Source: CAYYTU01 sp964474655 (GTDB lineage Bacteria; Chloroflexota; Anaerolineae; B4-G1). Taken from it: a DNA stretch of 64,000 nt. This document shows, in pieces, positions 15,329-24,317 of the stretch. The notes beneath the pieces were generated by a model, which was given only the letters and a program-made list of their open reading frames with translations, was not told the origin of the DNA and ran no database searches. The translations under genes were made by a program, and so were the position numbers. Location: contig CAYYTU010000007.1 in assembly GCA_964474655.1 (NCBI GenBank), positions 1-64,000 on the forward strand, in the 5' to 3' direction. Positions within the stretch are counted from its first letter, which is position 1. Each line of letters starts with the position of its first letter.

Positions 15329-18300
15329 GTGAAATCAGTACAGGATAATTTCTTGGATAAAAAGATAAATCGGTGGACCGTGCTCACCTGGGAACAGATA
15401 CTCTACTTACTGCTGGTAAGCGCGGTGCTTGCCACCAGGCTGGCCGGCCTGGGCATTCGCGTCCAGAGCCACGATGAGAGCCTTCACACCAAATACTCGT
15501 GGAACCTCTACATAGGACAGGGTTTTCAGCACACACCATTGATGCACGGTCCATATCTCTTCCACGTCACAGCGTTGTCATATTTCCTCTTCGGAGATAG
15601 CGATTTCACCGCTCGGCTTCCGGTCGCGCTGATGGGCGTAATTCTCATAGCCATCCCCTACCTCCTGAGGCGCTGGCTGGGGCGGGCTGGGGCACTCGTC
15701 ACCGCTTGCTTCTTACTTATCTCCCCCTCAATCGCCTATTACTCCCGCTACATCCGCCACGACATCCCGGTCATCCTTTGGTCGTTGGTGGTAGTCTTCG
15801 CGATCTTCTCTTACTTGCACGATGGCCGCCAACGCTGGTTATATCTAATGGCAGCTGGCGTCTCGCTGATGTTTGCCACCAAAGAGGTAGCCTTCATCTA
15901 TAATACCATCTTTGGCTTCTTCCTCGTAGGACTCTCTGCCTATCAAATCGCAAAACACGACTGGGAGAAAGAAAGCGATAAACAGCAACTTTCTACCGTG
16001 TGGAAGACGCTCTGCAGCTACCGCTCGTTCGAGCTCGTTATTCTGCTGGGAACACTCTGTCTGCCATTCCTGGCTCCGGTCCCGATCGAGCTGATCGGTC
16101 TCAACCCGACGGACTACACCGCGCCCACGATCTACTATTCTGGTCTTACCACCATCCTGGTGTTACTGATCTCTATTGGAATTGGCCTGGCGTGGGACTG
16201 GCGACGCTGGAGTATTGCTGCCGCCATCCACTACGCGATCTTTTTGGTTTTATTCACCACCGTCTTTACCAACGGCACCGGCATCGCTAGCGGCATGATC
16301 GGCTCGCTCGGTTATTGGCTGGAACAACAAGGCGTCAAACGAGGAGGACAGCCGTGGTACTACTATGGCATCATCGTGCCGCTCTACGAATATCTGCCCC
16401 TCCTACTTTCGCTCATCACGACGGGATACCTCGCAGTCTACGTAGCACGCCATATGCAAACTAAACCACCTTCGCTGATCCAGGAGCTGATTCAGGATCG
16501 GCTCTTCGTCATTTTTCTGGTCTGGTGGATTGCGCTGGCCTGGATCATCTACTCCTACGCTGGCGAGAAGATGCCCTGGCTCGTCACACACCTGGCGCTT
16601 CCGATGATCCTCCTCTCCGGCTGGGGTATTGGCCGGTTCGTCGAGCACGTCAACTGGCGCCAGACCCTCCGCCAACGCAGCTGGCTGTTGGCCCTGCTGA
16701 TCCCGCCGTTCACGATAGCGCTGGAAGCGCTCTTCTACGCCCTGGCCCGCGGCCCGTTCCAAGGCTATAACCTGGAAGCGCTGAACGTGACCGGACAGCT
16801 CATCGGAGGACTCATCGGCATCATCCTGTTTGGCCTTGGAATTGGCTATCTAATCCTCAGCTGTGACTGGCGCACGAGCAGGCCCGTTTTGTTGCTCCTT
16901 CTACTCCTCGTCCCGCTTCTCTTCACCGTGCGACACAGCTGGCGAGCCTGTTTCATCAACTTTAGCTATCCAACTGAGCATCTCGTCTACGCCCACGCTG
17001 GCCCTGCAGTTCGGAACACGATGGAACAGATCGACGAGCTCTCACGCCGTATCGCCGGGGGCCCCAAACTGCTCAAGGTAGCTTACGGTGCCGATGGCTC
17101 ATGGCCCTTCCACTGGTACTTCCGCGACTACCCCAACGCGGTCTTTTACGGCGAAAACCCTTCTCGCGACCAGCTCGACGCCCCAGTCGTCATCGCCGGG
17201 CGCGGGGAGTGGGAAGAAGTCTCACCCTATATGAGCGATCGGGAATACATCGAAAATACTTACACCTTCCTCTGGTGGCCAATGGAAGATTATAAAAACC
17301 TGAGTTGGACCCGGTTAAAAGAATCTCTGACCAATCCACAGATACGTCGGGCGCTCTGGGACATCTGGTATAATCGAGATTACACCCGCTATGACGAGGT
17401 TACCAACAAAACTCACACACTGGACGAATGGCCACTGCGCAGCGAGTACCGCCTTTACATCCGGCGGGACATCGCGTCACAGATTTGGAGCCTCTCGACT
17501 GCCGGGGAGACGGATTTGGAAGCGACCGGTCCCTACGAAGCTGGCTGGCAGGATCTGGCAGCGAGAAAAGCCTTCGGAAGCCAGGGTTCAGCCGAAGGCC
17601 AGCTCCAGAGCCCCCGGGGTATCACTGTTGGCCCCGATGGGTTCGTCTACGTGGCCGACACCGGCAACCATCGCATCCAGAAGTTCACCGCCGAGGGTAA
17701 ATTCGTCGCTGCCTGGGGCCATAAAGCGGAAGCTGGCACCGCTCGCGGCTTCAACGAGCCCTGGGACGTAGCCGTGGCCCCCGACGGGGCCATCTACGTA
17801 GCCGATACCTGGAACCATCGTGTCCAAAAGATGAACGCCGACGGCGACCCAGTCACAGCTTGGGGATTCTTCGATCAACAGAATCTCAACGAGCAAAATG
17901 AGCAAGCTGCCCCAGGAGCATTTTACGGCCCGCGCGGCATTGCCATCGGCCCTGAAGGCCGTGTCTACGTCACCGATACCGGCAACAAACGCATTCAGGT
18001 CTTCGAGCCCGACGGCACATTCGTCGCCCAATGGAGCAAAGCGGGTACCGCTGAAGGTCATCTGGACGAGCCAGTGGGCATCGCCATTGAGGCTGCCGAG
18101 GCCGGCCCCCGGGCTTTCGTAGCCGACACATGGAATCGGCGCATCCAAAGCTTCGCCCTCGACGGAACCTTCTTGCACCAATGGCCAATTGAGGGCTGGG
18201 ACGCGGGTCTCGTGGATGAAAAGCCCTACCTGGCAGTCGACGGCGACGGCCGCATCTACGCCACAGACCCAGGTAACTACCGCGTGCTCGCCTTCAATGA

Positions 18301-18463
18301 CCAGGGCGATTATCTGGCTTCGTTTGGAGAATACGGGACTGACGAGCGATCCTTCACACTGCCAACCGGCATCGCTGTGGCAAAGGACAGTACCATCTAC
18401 GTGACCGACGCCGATGCCCATCGTGTGCTCATCTTCGACCCTTTGGTAGTGAATGATGAATGA
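15329..18463 (+). CDS. Agl23-like (TIGR03663) membrane protein with C-terminal NHL beta-propeller
   Basis: The first ~550 of 1,044 residues form a polytopic domain with the signature of the Agl23/TIGR03663 family: VQSHDESLHTKYSWNLYIGQ, FQHTPLMHGPYLFH, and YYSRYIRHDIPVILW. The family occurs in Chloroflexi and archaea and is linked to protein glycosylation. A mixed soluble domain follows to about 740. The last 300 residues hold about six NHL repeats (for example PRGITVGPDGFVYVADTGNH), giving a beta-propeller predicted to lie outside the membrane. The start is GTG with AAGGGAG 10 nt upstream. It is the last gene of the glycan island. Its stop codon lies in a repeat run shared with the next gene. 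Confidence 0.8.
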   Translation: MKSVQDNFLDKKINRWTVLTWEQILYLLLVSAVLATRLAGLGIRVQSHDESLHTKYSWNLYIGQGFQHTPLMHGPYLFHVTALSYFLFGDSDFTARLPVALMGVILIAIPYLLRRWLGRAGALVTACFLLISPSIAYYSRYIRHDIPVILWSLVVVFAIFSYLHDGRQRWLYLMAAGVSLMFATKEVAFIYNTIFGFFLVGLSAYQIAKHDWEKESDKQQLSTVWKTLCSYRSFELVILLGTLCLPFLAPVPIELIGLNPTDYTAPTIYYSGLTTILVLLISIGIGLAWDWRRWSIAAAIHYAIFLVLFTTVFTNGTGIASGMIGSLGYWLEQQGVKRGGQPWYYYGIIVPLYEYLPLLLSLITTGYLAVYVARHMQTKPPSLIQELIQDRLFVIFLVWWIALAWIIYSYAGEKMPWLVTHLALPMILLSGWGIGRFVEHVNWRQTLRQRSWLLALLIPPFTIALEALFYALARGPFQGYNLEALNVTGQLIGGLIGIILFGLGIGYLILSCDWRTSRPVLLLLLLLVPLLFTVRHSWRACFINFSYPTEHLVYAHAGPAVRNTMEQIDELSRRIAGGPKLLKVAYGADGSWPFHWYFRDYPNAVFYGENPSRDQLDAPVVIAGRGEWEEVSPYMSDREYIENTYTFLWWPMEDYKNLSWTRLKESLTNPQIRRALWDIWYNRDYTRYDEVTNKTHTLDEWPLRSEYRLYIRRDIASQIWSLSTAGETDLEATGPYEAGWQDLAARKAFGSQGSAEGQLQSPRGITVGPDGFVYVADTGNHRIQKFTAEGKFVAAWGHKAEAGTARGFNEPWDVAVAPDGAIYVADTWNHRVQKMNADGDPVTAWGFFDQQNLNEQNEQAAPGAFYGPRGIAIGPEGRVYVTDTGNKRIQVFEPDGTFVAQWSKAGTAEGHLDEPVGIAIEAAEAGPRAFVADTWNRRIQSFALDGTFLHQWPIEGWDAGLVDEKPYLAVDGDGRIYATDPGNYRVLAFNDQGDYLASFGEYGTDERSFTLPTGIAVAKDSTIYVTDADAHRVLIFDPLVVNDE

Positions 18464-18524
18464 CGAATAGCGAATGATGAATAACGAGAATCATAAGTCG
18501 AAATCGGAAATCGAAAACTGCAAG
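18451..18524 (+). repeat. Two short-repeat families spanning a gene junction
   Basis: GAATGATGAATGACGAATAG and following bases (18451-18492) are the reverse-orientation form of the CATTCATCATTCG family. They are followed by AAATCGGAAATCGAAAAC-type words (18495-18524). The run encodes the last residues and stop of the Agl23-like protein and the first ~17 residues of the oxidoreductase alpha subunit, including its ATG. Confidence 0.75.
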
Positions 18525-19658
18525 CTAGCCCTGCTGGATGGCTCGCGCTTGATCGCAGAAAGTCTGGTCAGGGCTGGGGCCGATGCCTACATCGGCTATC
18601 CCATCACGCCCGCCAGCCTGATCTACAGCTACGCCAGCCGCCGCTTCCCCGTCATCCTCCCGGCCCCGGACGAGATCACGGCCTTACAATGGATGGCGGG
18701 GCTTTCGGCCGTCGGACGCCTGCCGGTCAGCGCCACCTCATTCCCTGGCCTGGCACTAATGGTCGAATCACTCAATATGGCCTATATGATGGAGTTGCCG
18801 ATGGTGATCGTGCTGGTCCAGCGCATGGGACCTTCCACCGGCACAGCCACCGCCGGCGCCCAGGGCGATCTCCATCTCCTGCACGGTCTCATCTCTGGCG
18901 GTCATCCACTGCCCGTTCTCTCCATCGCCGATATGGACGATTGCTGGCGCCTGCCGCCAGTGGCGCTGCGAACTGCGGTCGAGCTGCGCACCCCGGTGAT
19001 CCTGCTCACCTCCAAGGAGATGGTGATGACCGAGCGCAGCTTCGACCTGACACAGATGAAGCCAATTGAGCCGCTCGCGCGCATCTTCTACGATAGCGAC
19101 GAACCCTATCATCCCTACGCTACAGAAGAGGGAGACGTACCGCCTTTCCTGCCGCTCGGCGACGGGCGTCATCAGGTGCGGCTAACCGCCTCCACACACG
19201 ACGAACGTGGCTTGCTCCAGCACTCCAGCGAGGATGCGCTGGCGAATACCCGGCGCCTGGCAGCCAAGATCCGATCCGGTATGCCTGTGCTCTATGACCT
19301 AGACGCACAGGAGCACGCCGAGTCGCTGGTGATGACCTACGGCATCACCAGCGGCTCAGCCCGTGAGGCCACGCAGCAGTTACGCGCCAATGGTCAAGCT
19401 ATCTCGCTCCTGGTGGCACGGACTCTGTTGCCCTTGCCTGACATCTACTACAAGGTGCTGGACAATTACTCACACATCGTAATCGCAGAAGAGAACCTGG
19501 AAGGTCAGATGGCACGGCTGTTGTATGGGCAGCGATTGCCCCGCCACGTCCACCCGGTAACCCGCATTGGCCACATGATCGAGCCAGAGCAGATCATCCA
19601 AGCCGTCAGGAGAACGATGGCGCCCGACTCAGATGACGACTCAGGAGGCGCGCTATGA
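18474..19658 (+). CDS. 2-oxoacid:ferredoxin oxidoreductase, alpha subunit
   Basis: This 394-residue protein has the pyruvate-flavodoxin/ferredoxin oxidoreductase alpha domains: AYIGYPITPASLIYSY at the N-terminus, SATSFPGLALMVESLN and QRMGPSTGTATAGAQGD in the pyrimidine-binding region, and a C-terminal transketolase-like domain ending in the REATQQLRANG...LLPLPDIYYK segment. With the beta-gamma partner it would oxidatively decarboxylate a 2-oxoacid to acyl-CoA and reduce ferredoxin in the cytoplasm. The substrate is not determined. The first ~17 residues (MMNNENHKSKSEIENCK) come from short repeats, so the conserved protein begins near LALLDGSRLIAE. It overlaps the beta-gamma gene by 4 bp. Confidence 0.85.
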   Translation: MMNNENHKSKSEIENCKLALLDGSRLIAESLVRAGADAYIGYPITPASLIYSYASRRFPVILPAPDEITALQWMAGLSAVGRLPVSATSFPGLALMVESLNMAYMMELPMVIVLVQRMGPSTGTATAGAQGDLHLLHGLISGGHPLPVLSIADMDDCWRLPPVALRTAVELRTPVILLTSKEMVMTERSFDLTQMKPIEPLARIFYDSDEPYHPYATEEGDVPPFLPLGDGRHQVRLTASTHDERGLLQHSSEDALANTRRLAAKIRSGMPVLYDLDAQEHAESLVMTYGITSGSAREATQQLRANGQAISLLVARTLLPLPDIYYKVLDNYSHIVIAEENLEGQMARLLYGQRLPRHVHPVTRIGHMIEPEQIIQAVRRTMAPDSDDDSGGAL

Positions 19659-20944
19659 GTAAGTTCCTCACGATACCCGCGTTCCCTTACTGCAAGGGCT
19701 GTGGTCACCATCTGGTGGCACGCAATACCGTTCGCGCTCTGGAAACATCGGGCCACGACCCGCTCGATGTAGTGCTGGTGACCGACATCGGCTGCCAGGG
19801 CATCGTGGGCCGAGCCTTCGCCACTCACACTGTCCACGGCTTGCACGGGCGCTCGGTGGCGCTGGGCAGCGGCATCGCGGTTGGCCTCTCGCAGAAAAAT
19901 GACAAAAAGACAAATGTCTTAGTCTACATCGGCGACGGCGGCGCTACCATCGGCCTCCAACACCTGCTGGAGGCCGCCCGGCTCAACATCAATTTGACCG
20001 TCGTGGTGCACAACAATATGCTCTACGGTATGACCGGCGGACAACCCAGTGGTCTGACGCCTTGTGGGTTTCGCACTGTAATCACACCGCAGGGCGATCC
20101 TTATCCTCATCACGATCTCTGTAAGCTGGTCCACGAGGCTGGCGCTTCTTACGCCCAACGTGTCCTGGGCCAGGGTAACTTCTCCCCCGCCATTCAGACA
20201 GCGCTGGAGACAGAGGGATTTGCCCTGATCGAAGTACTGGAGCTTTGTACCGGACATGCTCTCAAGATGAACCCTGACCTGCGCCTGCGCGATCTGGCCC
20301 ACGAAGTAGGATACGAGCCTGACATCTGGCGAGGCGAGCGACGCTCGCCTTTCCACCCCCATTCCCTCCGCGCTCAAGATGTCTCCTCTGATCTGCTTGC
20401 GGAGCGCCAGATCAAAACAGTCGAACCGCAATTTCAGGCCGCGCTGGAGGACCGCCTGGCGCTGGTGCTGAGCGGGTCGGCCGGCGAAGGTGTACAGAAG
20501 GCAGCCGAGCTCTTCGCGCGAGCCGCCATCAGCTCTGGACTCCACGCCACCAAGAAAGGCCGTTACCCGGTCACCGTGGGCGTTGGCTTCTCCACCGCCG
20601 AGGTGATCGTCGCCCGTCAGCCGATCGCCTACCACGGCATCTCCCAGCCAGACGCAGTGATCGTCACCTCCGCCGACGGATTGGCCCAGGAGCGAGAACG
20701 CATCGAGGCTATGTCCACCGGCACTGTCTGGCTAGACGAAAGCCTGGAGAAGCCAGAAACCGAAGCTAAGCTGCGCCTACGTGATTTTCGGGATCACGCA
20801 GGAGAGCGCAACGCTGCACTCTATAGCCTGCTGACCTTTACACAAGAAAGCAACATCCTGCCTCCAGCGGCAATGGTCGCGGCCATACGCGCCAGCTCCA
20901 TTGCCCGCTTTGTACCTCAACACGTCCTGGCGCCTTTCACGTAA
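19655..20944 (+). CDS. 2-oxoacid:ferredoxin oxidoreductase, fused beta and gamma subunits
   Basis: Residues 1-240 form the thiamine-diphosphate-binding beta subunit. YCKGCGHHLVARN is near the N-terminus, and the TPP motif GDGGATIGLQHLLEAARLNI is followed by VVHNN. From about residue 262 a gamma-type domain begins with LVLSGSAGEGVQKAAELFAR and continues to the end. In most two-subunit enzymes the gamma domain is fused to alpha; here it is fused to beta, which is a less usual order. It overlaps alpha in an ATGA junction, so the pair is certainly one transcription unit. No separate 4Fe-4S delta subunit is visible nearby. Confidence 0.82.
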   Translation: MSKFLTIPAFPYCKGCGHHLVARNTVRALETSGHDPLDVVLVTDIGCQGIVGRAFATHTVHGLHGRSVALGSGIAVGLSQKNDKKTNVLVYIGDGGATIGLQHLLEAARLNINLTVVVHNNMLYGMTGGQPSGLTPCGFRTVITPQGDPYPHHDLCKLVHEAGASYAQRVLGQGNFSPAIQTALETEGFALIEVLELCTGHALKMNPDLRLRDLAHEVGYEPDIWRGERRSPFHPHSLRAQDVSSDLLAERQIKTVEPQFQAALEDRLALVLSGSAGEGVQKAAELFARAAISSGLHATKKGRYPVTVGVGFSTAEVIVARQPIAYHGISQPDAVIVTSADGLAQERERIEAMSTGTVWLDESLEKPETEAKLRLRDFRDHAGERNAALYSLLTFTQESNILPPAAMVAAIRASSIARFVPQHVLAPFT

Positions 20945-20953
20945 AAAACTCCT

Positions 20954-22030
20954 ATGACCATTGAGCAAGCAATCGAGCGCTACCTGGATTATCTGAAAGC
21001 CTCGCGCTCGGTGGCCACCGCCGAGACCTACGCCACCAGCCTGGGCCACCTGTGTACCTATCTGGATCAGCAAGACCTCCCGCCTCACAAGACGGAAGTC
21101 ACCGCCCTAACTGCCAATCTGGCGATGGATTTCATCACCTGGCTTTACGACTACCTGGTGGAAAAGGTGGCCGGCGGCGACGAACGGCGCACCTCCGAAT
21201 CGACCAAAGCGACCTACTTCTCAGCCCTCTCTGGCTTTCTCGACTACCTGGTGGTGGAAACGGAACAACTACCGATGGAGGGGCACACCTACGACGCCCT
21301 GCGTCGCGCGCTCTCCCGCGCCGGTCAGCGCAAGAACCGCGACCACCTGCCGCCGGACAAACTACCCTCGCATGAGATCATCCAGATGCTGCTGGAGGAG
21401 GTCCGCCGGCCGCTTGAGCTGCCAGAGAATGCCGCGGAGGGGATGAGGCGACGCCAACGGCTGATCCGCCTGCGCAACATCGCCATCGTCGAGGCCTTGC
21501 TCAGCTCCGGTATGCGGGTGGGGGAGCTGGTGCGGTTGGAGCGCGGGCATCTGCTCTACGATGCCAAGGGTGCTCTGGTCAAGTACGGCAAGGGCAAAAA
21601 GGATCGCGAGGTACTATTCTCCGACCGCGCCTGGCGCGCCATCCAGAACTACCTGAAGGCGCGGCGGGACGGTGCGCAAAAGAGCCCTTTGGCGCAGCTG
21701 CCTGTCTTCTCCCGCCACGATCGTCGAGCTGGAGGCAAGGTACTGCCGCTCTCGACGCGCAGCGTGCAGAACACCTTCGTCGAGCTGGCATCGCGAGCCG
21801 GGATCCTGGAGCGCTTCCACCTCACGCCCCATACCCTGCGCCACTACTTTGCTACCGAGTTCCTGAGCCAGACTGGCGACTTGGCGCTGACACAATATGC
21901 CCTGGGCCACGCTTCGCCGACCACCACCCGCATCTACGCTCAAACCAAACGCGAGGATTACCGCCACGCACACCGCCAGGTGTTCGGCCCAAACGATACA
22001 CAAAGGAAAACAGACGCGAGAGACCCATAG
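20954..22030 (+). CDS. Tyrosine recombinase (XerC/D-like integrase family)
   Basis: This 358-residue protein has an N-terminal SAM-like core-binding domain (residues about 1-125) and a C-terminal catalytic domain. All catalytic residues are present: R188 in SSGMRVGEL, a Lys in the beta-hairpin KYGKGKKDREV, H293 and R296 in TPHTLRHYF, H319 in ALGHASP, and the nucleophile Y328 in TRIYAQ. It could be a chromosome-dimer resolution enzyme or a solo integrase. It begins 9 nt after the oxidoreductase without a clear ribosome-binding site and is followed by 1 kb of apparently non-coding DNA. No attachment sites, phage genes or cassette array were seen. Confidence 0.85.
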   Translation: MTIEQAIERYLDYLKASRSVATAETYATSLGHLCTYLDQQDLPPHKTEVTALTANLAMDFITWLYDYLVEKVAGGDERRTSESTKATYFSALSGFLDYLVVETEQLPMEGHTYDALRRALSRAGQRKNRDHLPPDKLPSHEIIQMLLEEVRRPLELPENAAEGMRRRQRLIRLRNIAIVEALLSSGMRVGELVRLERGHLLYDAKGALVKYGKGKKDREVLFSDRAWRAIQNYLKARRDGAQKSPLAQLPVFSRHDRRAGGKVLPLSTRSVQNTFVELASRAGILERFHLTPHTLRHYFATEFLSQTGDLALTQYALGHASPTTTRIYAQTKREDYRHAHRQVFGPNDTQRKTDARDP

Positions 22031-22153
22031 GTATAGCCTTCCACGGAGCAGTAAAATTCGTATAGTGCTACAAGGTCCAAAGCAAGTGGATTGGACAAAT
22101 CCTACACAATCTGGGCAAACGAAGCGATTATAGGGTAGCCCAGACGCATTAGA

Positions 22154-22555
22154 TTGCCTACAGTCACGTTTATCGAGCGTATCAACCCCAGCTTCGTTTA
22201 CCTTGTTCACGCTTTAAGGACGCTCTGTGGCCTTGAGGGTATTTTTGCTGAGCGACCTGCTTCGAAATCCCGATCTTCCCGGAAGCTTTCAGATACGATG
22301 AAACTGACTGGGAACGATCTGAAAGCAGCCCCTGAGGGGCATCGAACCAGGAATCTTGCCCACCTGGGAGCAATAAAAGCGAGGCTTGACTTGTTACAGA
22401 ATAAGCCGTTGAATACCCAGCAGCGTCTAGCCGGTACACCAACAGAATCTGCCGTCTTGTTTGCTGCTACTGCACTGCTTGCATGTGTGCCGCAGCTACA
22501 AGACCGCGTGGTAGAGCAAGTGGAGTTTGCCTTATCTCGTAGTTACTTCGCATAA
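22154..22555 (+). CDS. Doubtful open reading frame, no recognised family
   Basis: The frame is 133 codons from a TTG and has no ribosome-binding site. The C-terminal third (LLQNKPLNTQQRLAGTPTES and on) reads like a real alpha-helical protein, while the N-terminal part does not. Codon third positions are less GC-rich than in neighbouring genes. It may be a remnant of a transferred gene, a small orphan, or chance. I cannot assign a function. Confidence 0.2.
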   Translation: MPTVTFIERINPSFVYLVHALRTLCGLEGIFAERPASKSRSSRKLSDTMKLTGNDLKAAPEGHRTRNLAHLGAIKARLDLLQNKPLNTQQRLAGTPTESAVLFAATALLACVPQLQDRVVEQVEFALSRSYFA

Positions 22556-22938
22556 TTATACTTATCCGAAGTAAAAAACCTGAAAAGACCAAAACACTGG
22601 CACAAGGCAAAGCCACGTAACAAAAAGCCCCCCTCCCCCACATGTGCGTGGCTCGTAGCGGGTTTGTAAGCCGATCCTTCATCCGGATACCGGCTAACTT
22701 CTGGCAACTAGCAGCTACGTGCCAAGGCCGTGCATACGATTCAGATCCTTAAGAATGAGCACGGCACGTGCGACTGCGTGCAAGCGCCCCACCCCGACCG
22801 CTTCACACATTGCATACGCCTTCACCATTTGGCATTCGGCACCTCATTCGGAATATTCGGAAACCGCTCCTCGTCCCTTTCGGCGTCGAAGTTGTTCCGC
22901 ACAGCTAATAACTATCATACATTATGCAAATCATTTTG

Positions 22939-22964
22939 CCGCTATGCTGATCAATGCATAGCGG
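22939..22964. repeat. 8-bp perfect inverted repeat upstream of the protease promoter
   Basis: CCGCTATG (22939-22946) and CATAGCGG (22957-22964) are perfect reverse complements with a 10-nt loop, directly before the -35 element of the CtpA-type gene. It could be an operator-like site or a small hairpin closing upstream transcription. No T-run follows. Confidence 0.4.
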
Positions 22965-22992
22965 TTGCTTCGTGTTTGCTTTGTGTTAAAAT
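22965..22992 (+). promoter_or_regulatory. Promoter of the CtpA-type protease gene
   Basis: TTGCTT (22965-22970), a 16-nt spacer, and an extended -10 TGTTAAAAT (22984-22992) precede the ATG by about 38 nt. The leader includes ACGGGAG 7 nt before the start codon. Confidence 0.6.
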
Positions 22993-23030
22993 AGTTCTCA
23001 GTCAAAATTTAACTCAACGGGAGATTTCTA

Positions 23031-24317
23031 ATGGATAGAAAGTTTCGTACAGCTACCAAGTTCGCTACGGCAGCGACTATTGTGCTGCTAGTCGCCTCAA
23101 TAGCATTCGTAGCGGGCTTTGGCTCGGCTTACTTTTTGAGCGAACAAGATGTGTTGCCCACAGTTGAGAACTCAGCAGTCACGCCCACCACAAGAGTGGA
23201 TAACGGTGGCGACGACACCCCCACGCGCACGCCTGTGCCGGTGCCCACGCCCAGAAATGACGAGGAGCAGACTTTCCAGCTCTTCTGGGAAACCTGGGAT
23301 TTGGTGCAGCGCCACTATTACGGCGAGATCCCCTCAATGCAGGAGCTCACCTATGCCGCGATTCGGGGAGCATTGGACAGCCTGGAGGACGATTACACTG
23401 CCTTCATCGAGCCCCAGGTAGCCGCCATTATAGACGAAGACGCTACTGGGGAGTTTGAAGGCATTGGCGCATTCGTCGATATGGACGCTTCTGGTAAGCT
23501 GCAGATTGTACGCCTGTTTGAAAACGGTCCGGCCGAGAAGGCAGGCCTAGAGGCCGGCGACCGCGTCGTGGAAGTAGACGGCACCTCCATCGTGGGCAAG
23601 ACACTCTACGAAGCAATCGGTCTGATCCGAGGGGAAACTGGAAGCGAGGTCGATCTCTTGATCGAGCGAGAGGACGTCGAGGAGCCTTTCGAGATCACTG
23701 TTACCCGAGATCGGCTTGAGATTCCCATCACCGAGGTGGAGATGCGCGATGATGGTGTCGGCTACATCCGACTATACGAATTCAGCGCGACGGCCCAGGA
23801 TTTGATGAAGGAAGGAATAGAGGAATTGCTGGCGGAAGATCCGCAAGGGATCGTGTTCGATCTACGTGGCAATCCGGGAGGATGGTTAGACCAAGCCATC
23901 AACGTAGCAGATCTGTTTATCGGCGAGGGGGTCATTGCCATCGAGCGTTTTAATAATGGGGAGGAGAAACGCTTCGAGGCAAAAGCCGGGGACATAGGTG
24001 AGGAAATCCCGATGGTCGTGCTGGTGAACGGCAGCAGTGCCAGCGCCTCGGAAATTGTGGCGGGCGCATTGCGGGACCAGGATCGAGCGACGTTGATCGG
24101 TGAAGCGACGTTTGGCAAAGGATCAGTTCAGCGTCCCTTTACGCTCAGCGACGGTTCCGAACTGCGGGTCACGATTGCGCTCTGGTTCACGCCGGACAAC
24201 CAGGCGCTCAAAGATGGCATTCAGCCAGACCTTGAAGTTCCCCTCCCAGAGGATGTAGATCCCGACGACGATCCCCAATTAGAAAGAGCAGTTGAGTATT
24301 TGCTCGAGGGTGAGTAG
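23031..24317 (+). CDS. ctpA: C-terminal processing protease (peptidase family S41A, CtpA-like)
   Basis: This is a 428-residue secreted or membrane-anchored serine protease. An N-terminal hydrophobic segment (ATIVLLVASIAFVAGFGSAY) is followed by a Pro/Thr-rich linker (TPTRTPVPVPTP), a short helical domain, a PDZ domain with FEGIGAFVDM and AGLEAGDRVVEVDG at about residues 140-225, and the S41 core. The catalytic Ser lies in NGSSASASEIVAGAL and the general-base Lys in ATFGKGSVQ. The family trims C-termini of exported proteins. It has its own promoter and a good ribosome-binding site. smpB follows 5 nt after its stop, so both are probably co-transcribed. Confidence 0.92.
   Translation: MDRKFRTATKFATAATIVLLVASIAFVAGFGSAYFLSEQDVLPTVENSAVTPTTRVDNGGDDTPTRTPVPVPTPRNDEEQTFQLFWETWDLVQRHYYGEIPSMQELTYAAIRGALDSLEDDYTAFIEPQVAAIIDEDATGEFEGIGAFVDMDASGKLQIVRLFENGPAEKAGLEAGDRVVEVDGTSIVGKTLYEAIGLIRGETGSEVDLLIEREDVEEPFEITVTRDRLEIPITEVEMRDDGVGYIRLYEFSATAQDLMKEGIEELLAEDPQGIVFDLRGNPGGWLDQAINVADLFIGEGVIAIERFNNGEEKRFEAKAGDIGEEIPMVVLVNGSSASASEIVAGALRDQDRATLIGEATFGKGSVQRPFTLSDGSELRVTIALWFTPDNQALKDGIQPDLEVPLPEDVDPDDDPQLERAVEYLLEGE

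Larger units (their letters stand above)
22031..23030. other. About 1 kb without a convincing gene
   Basis: This is the longest non-coding stretch of the window. Base use is less GC-rich than in the flanking genes. The only sizeable open frame (22154-22555) has no recognisable motif. A sequence near 22695-22735 superficially resembles the 16S rRNA 530-loop but does not hold up. An 8-bp inverted repeat and a promoter for the protease gene lie at the right end. It may be the decayed remains of an inserted element next to the recombinase gene. Confidence 0.5.

Noticed and set aside
17588..18421. Antisense frame opposite the NHL repeats
   Set aside because: Periodic coding of the NHL repeats produces a periodic open frame on the other strand; no independent support.
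22695..22735. Resemblance to the 16S rRNA 530-loop (ACCGGCTAACT then AGCAGC)
   Set aside because: Only two short words match; the flanks do not fit rRNA and the GTGCCAGCAGCCGCGG core is absent. Probably coincidence.
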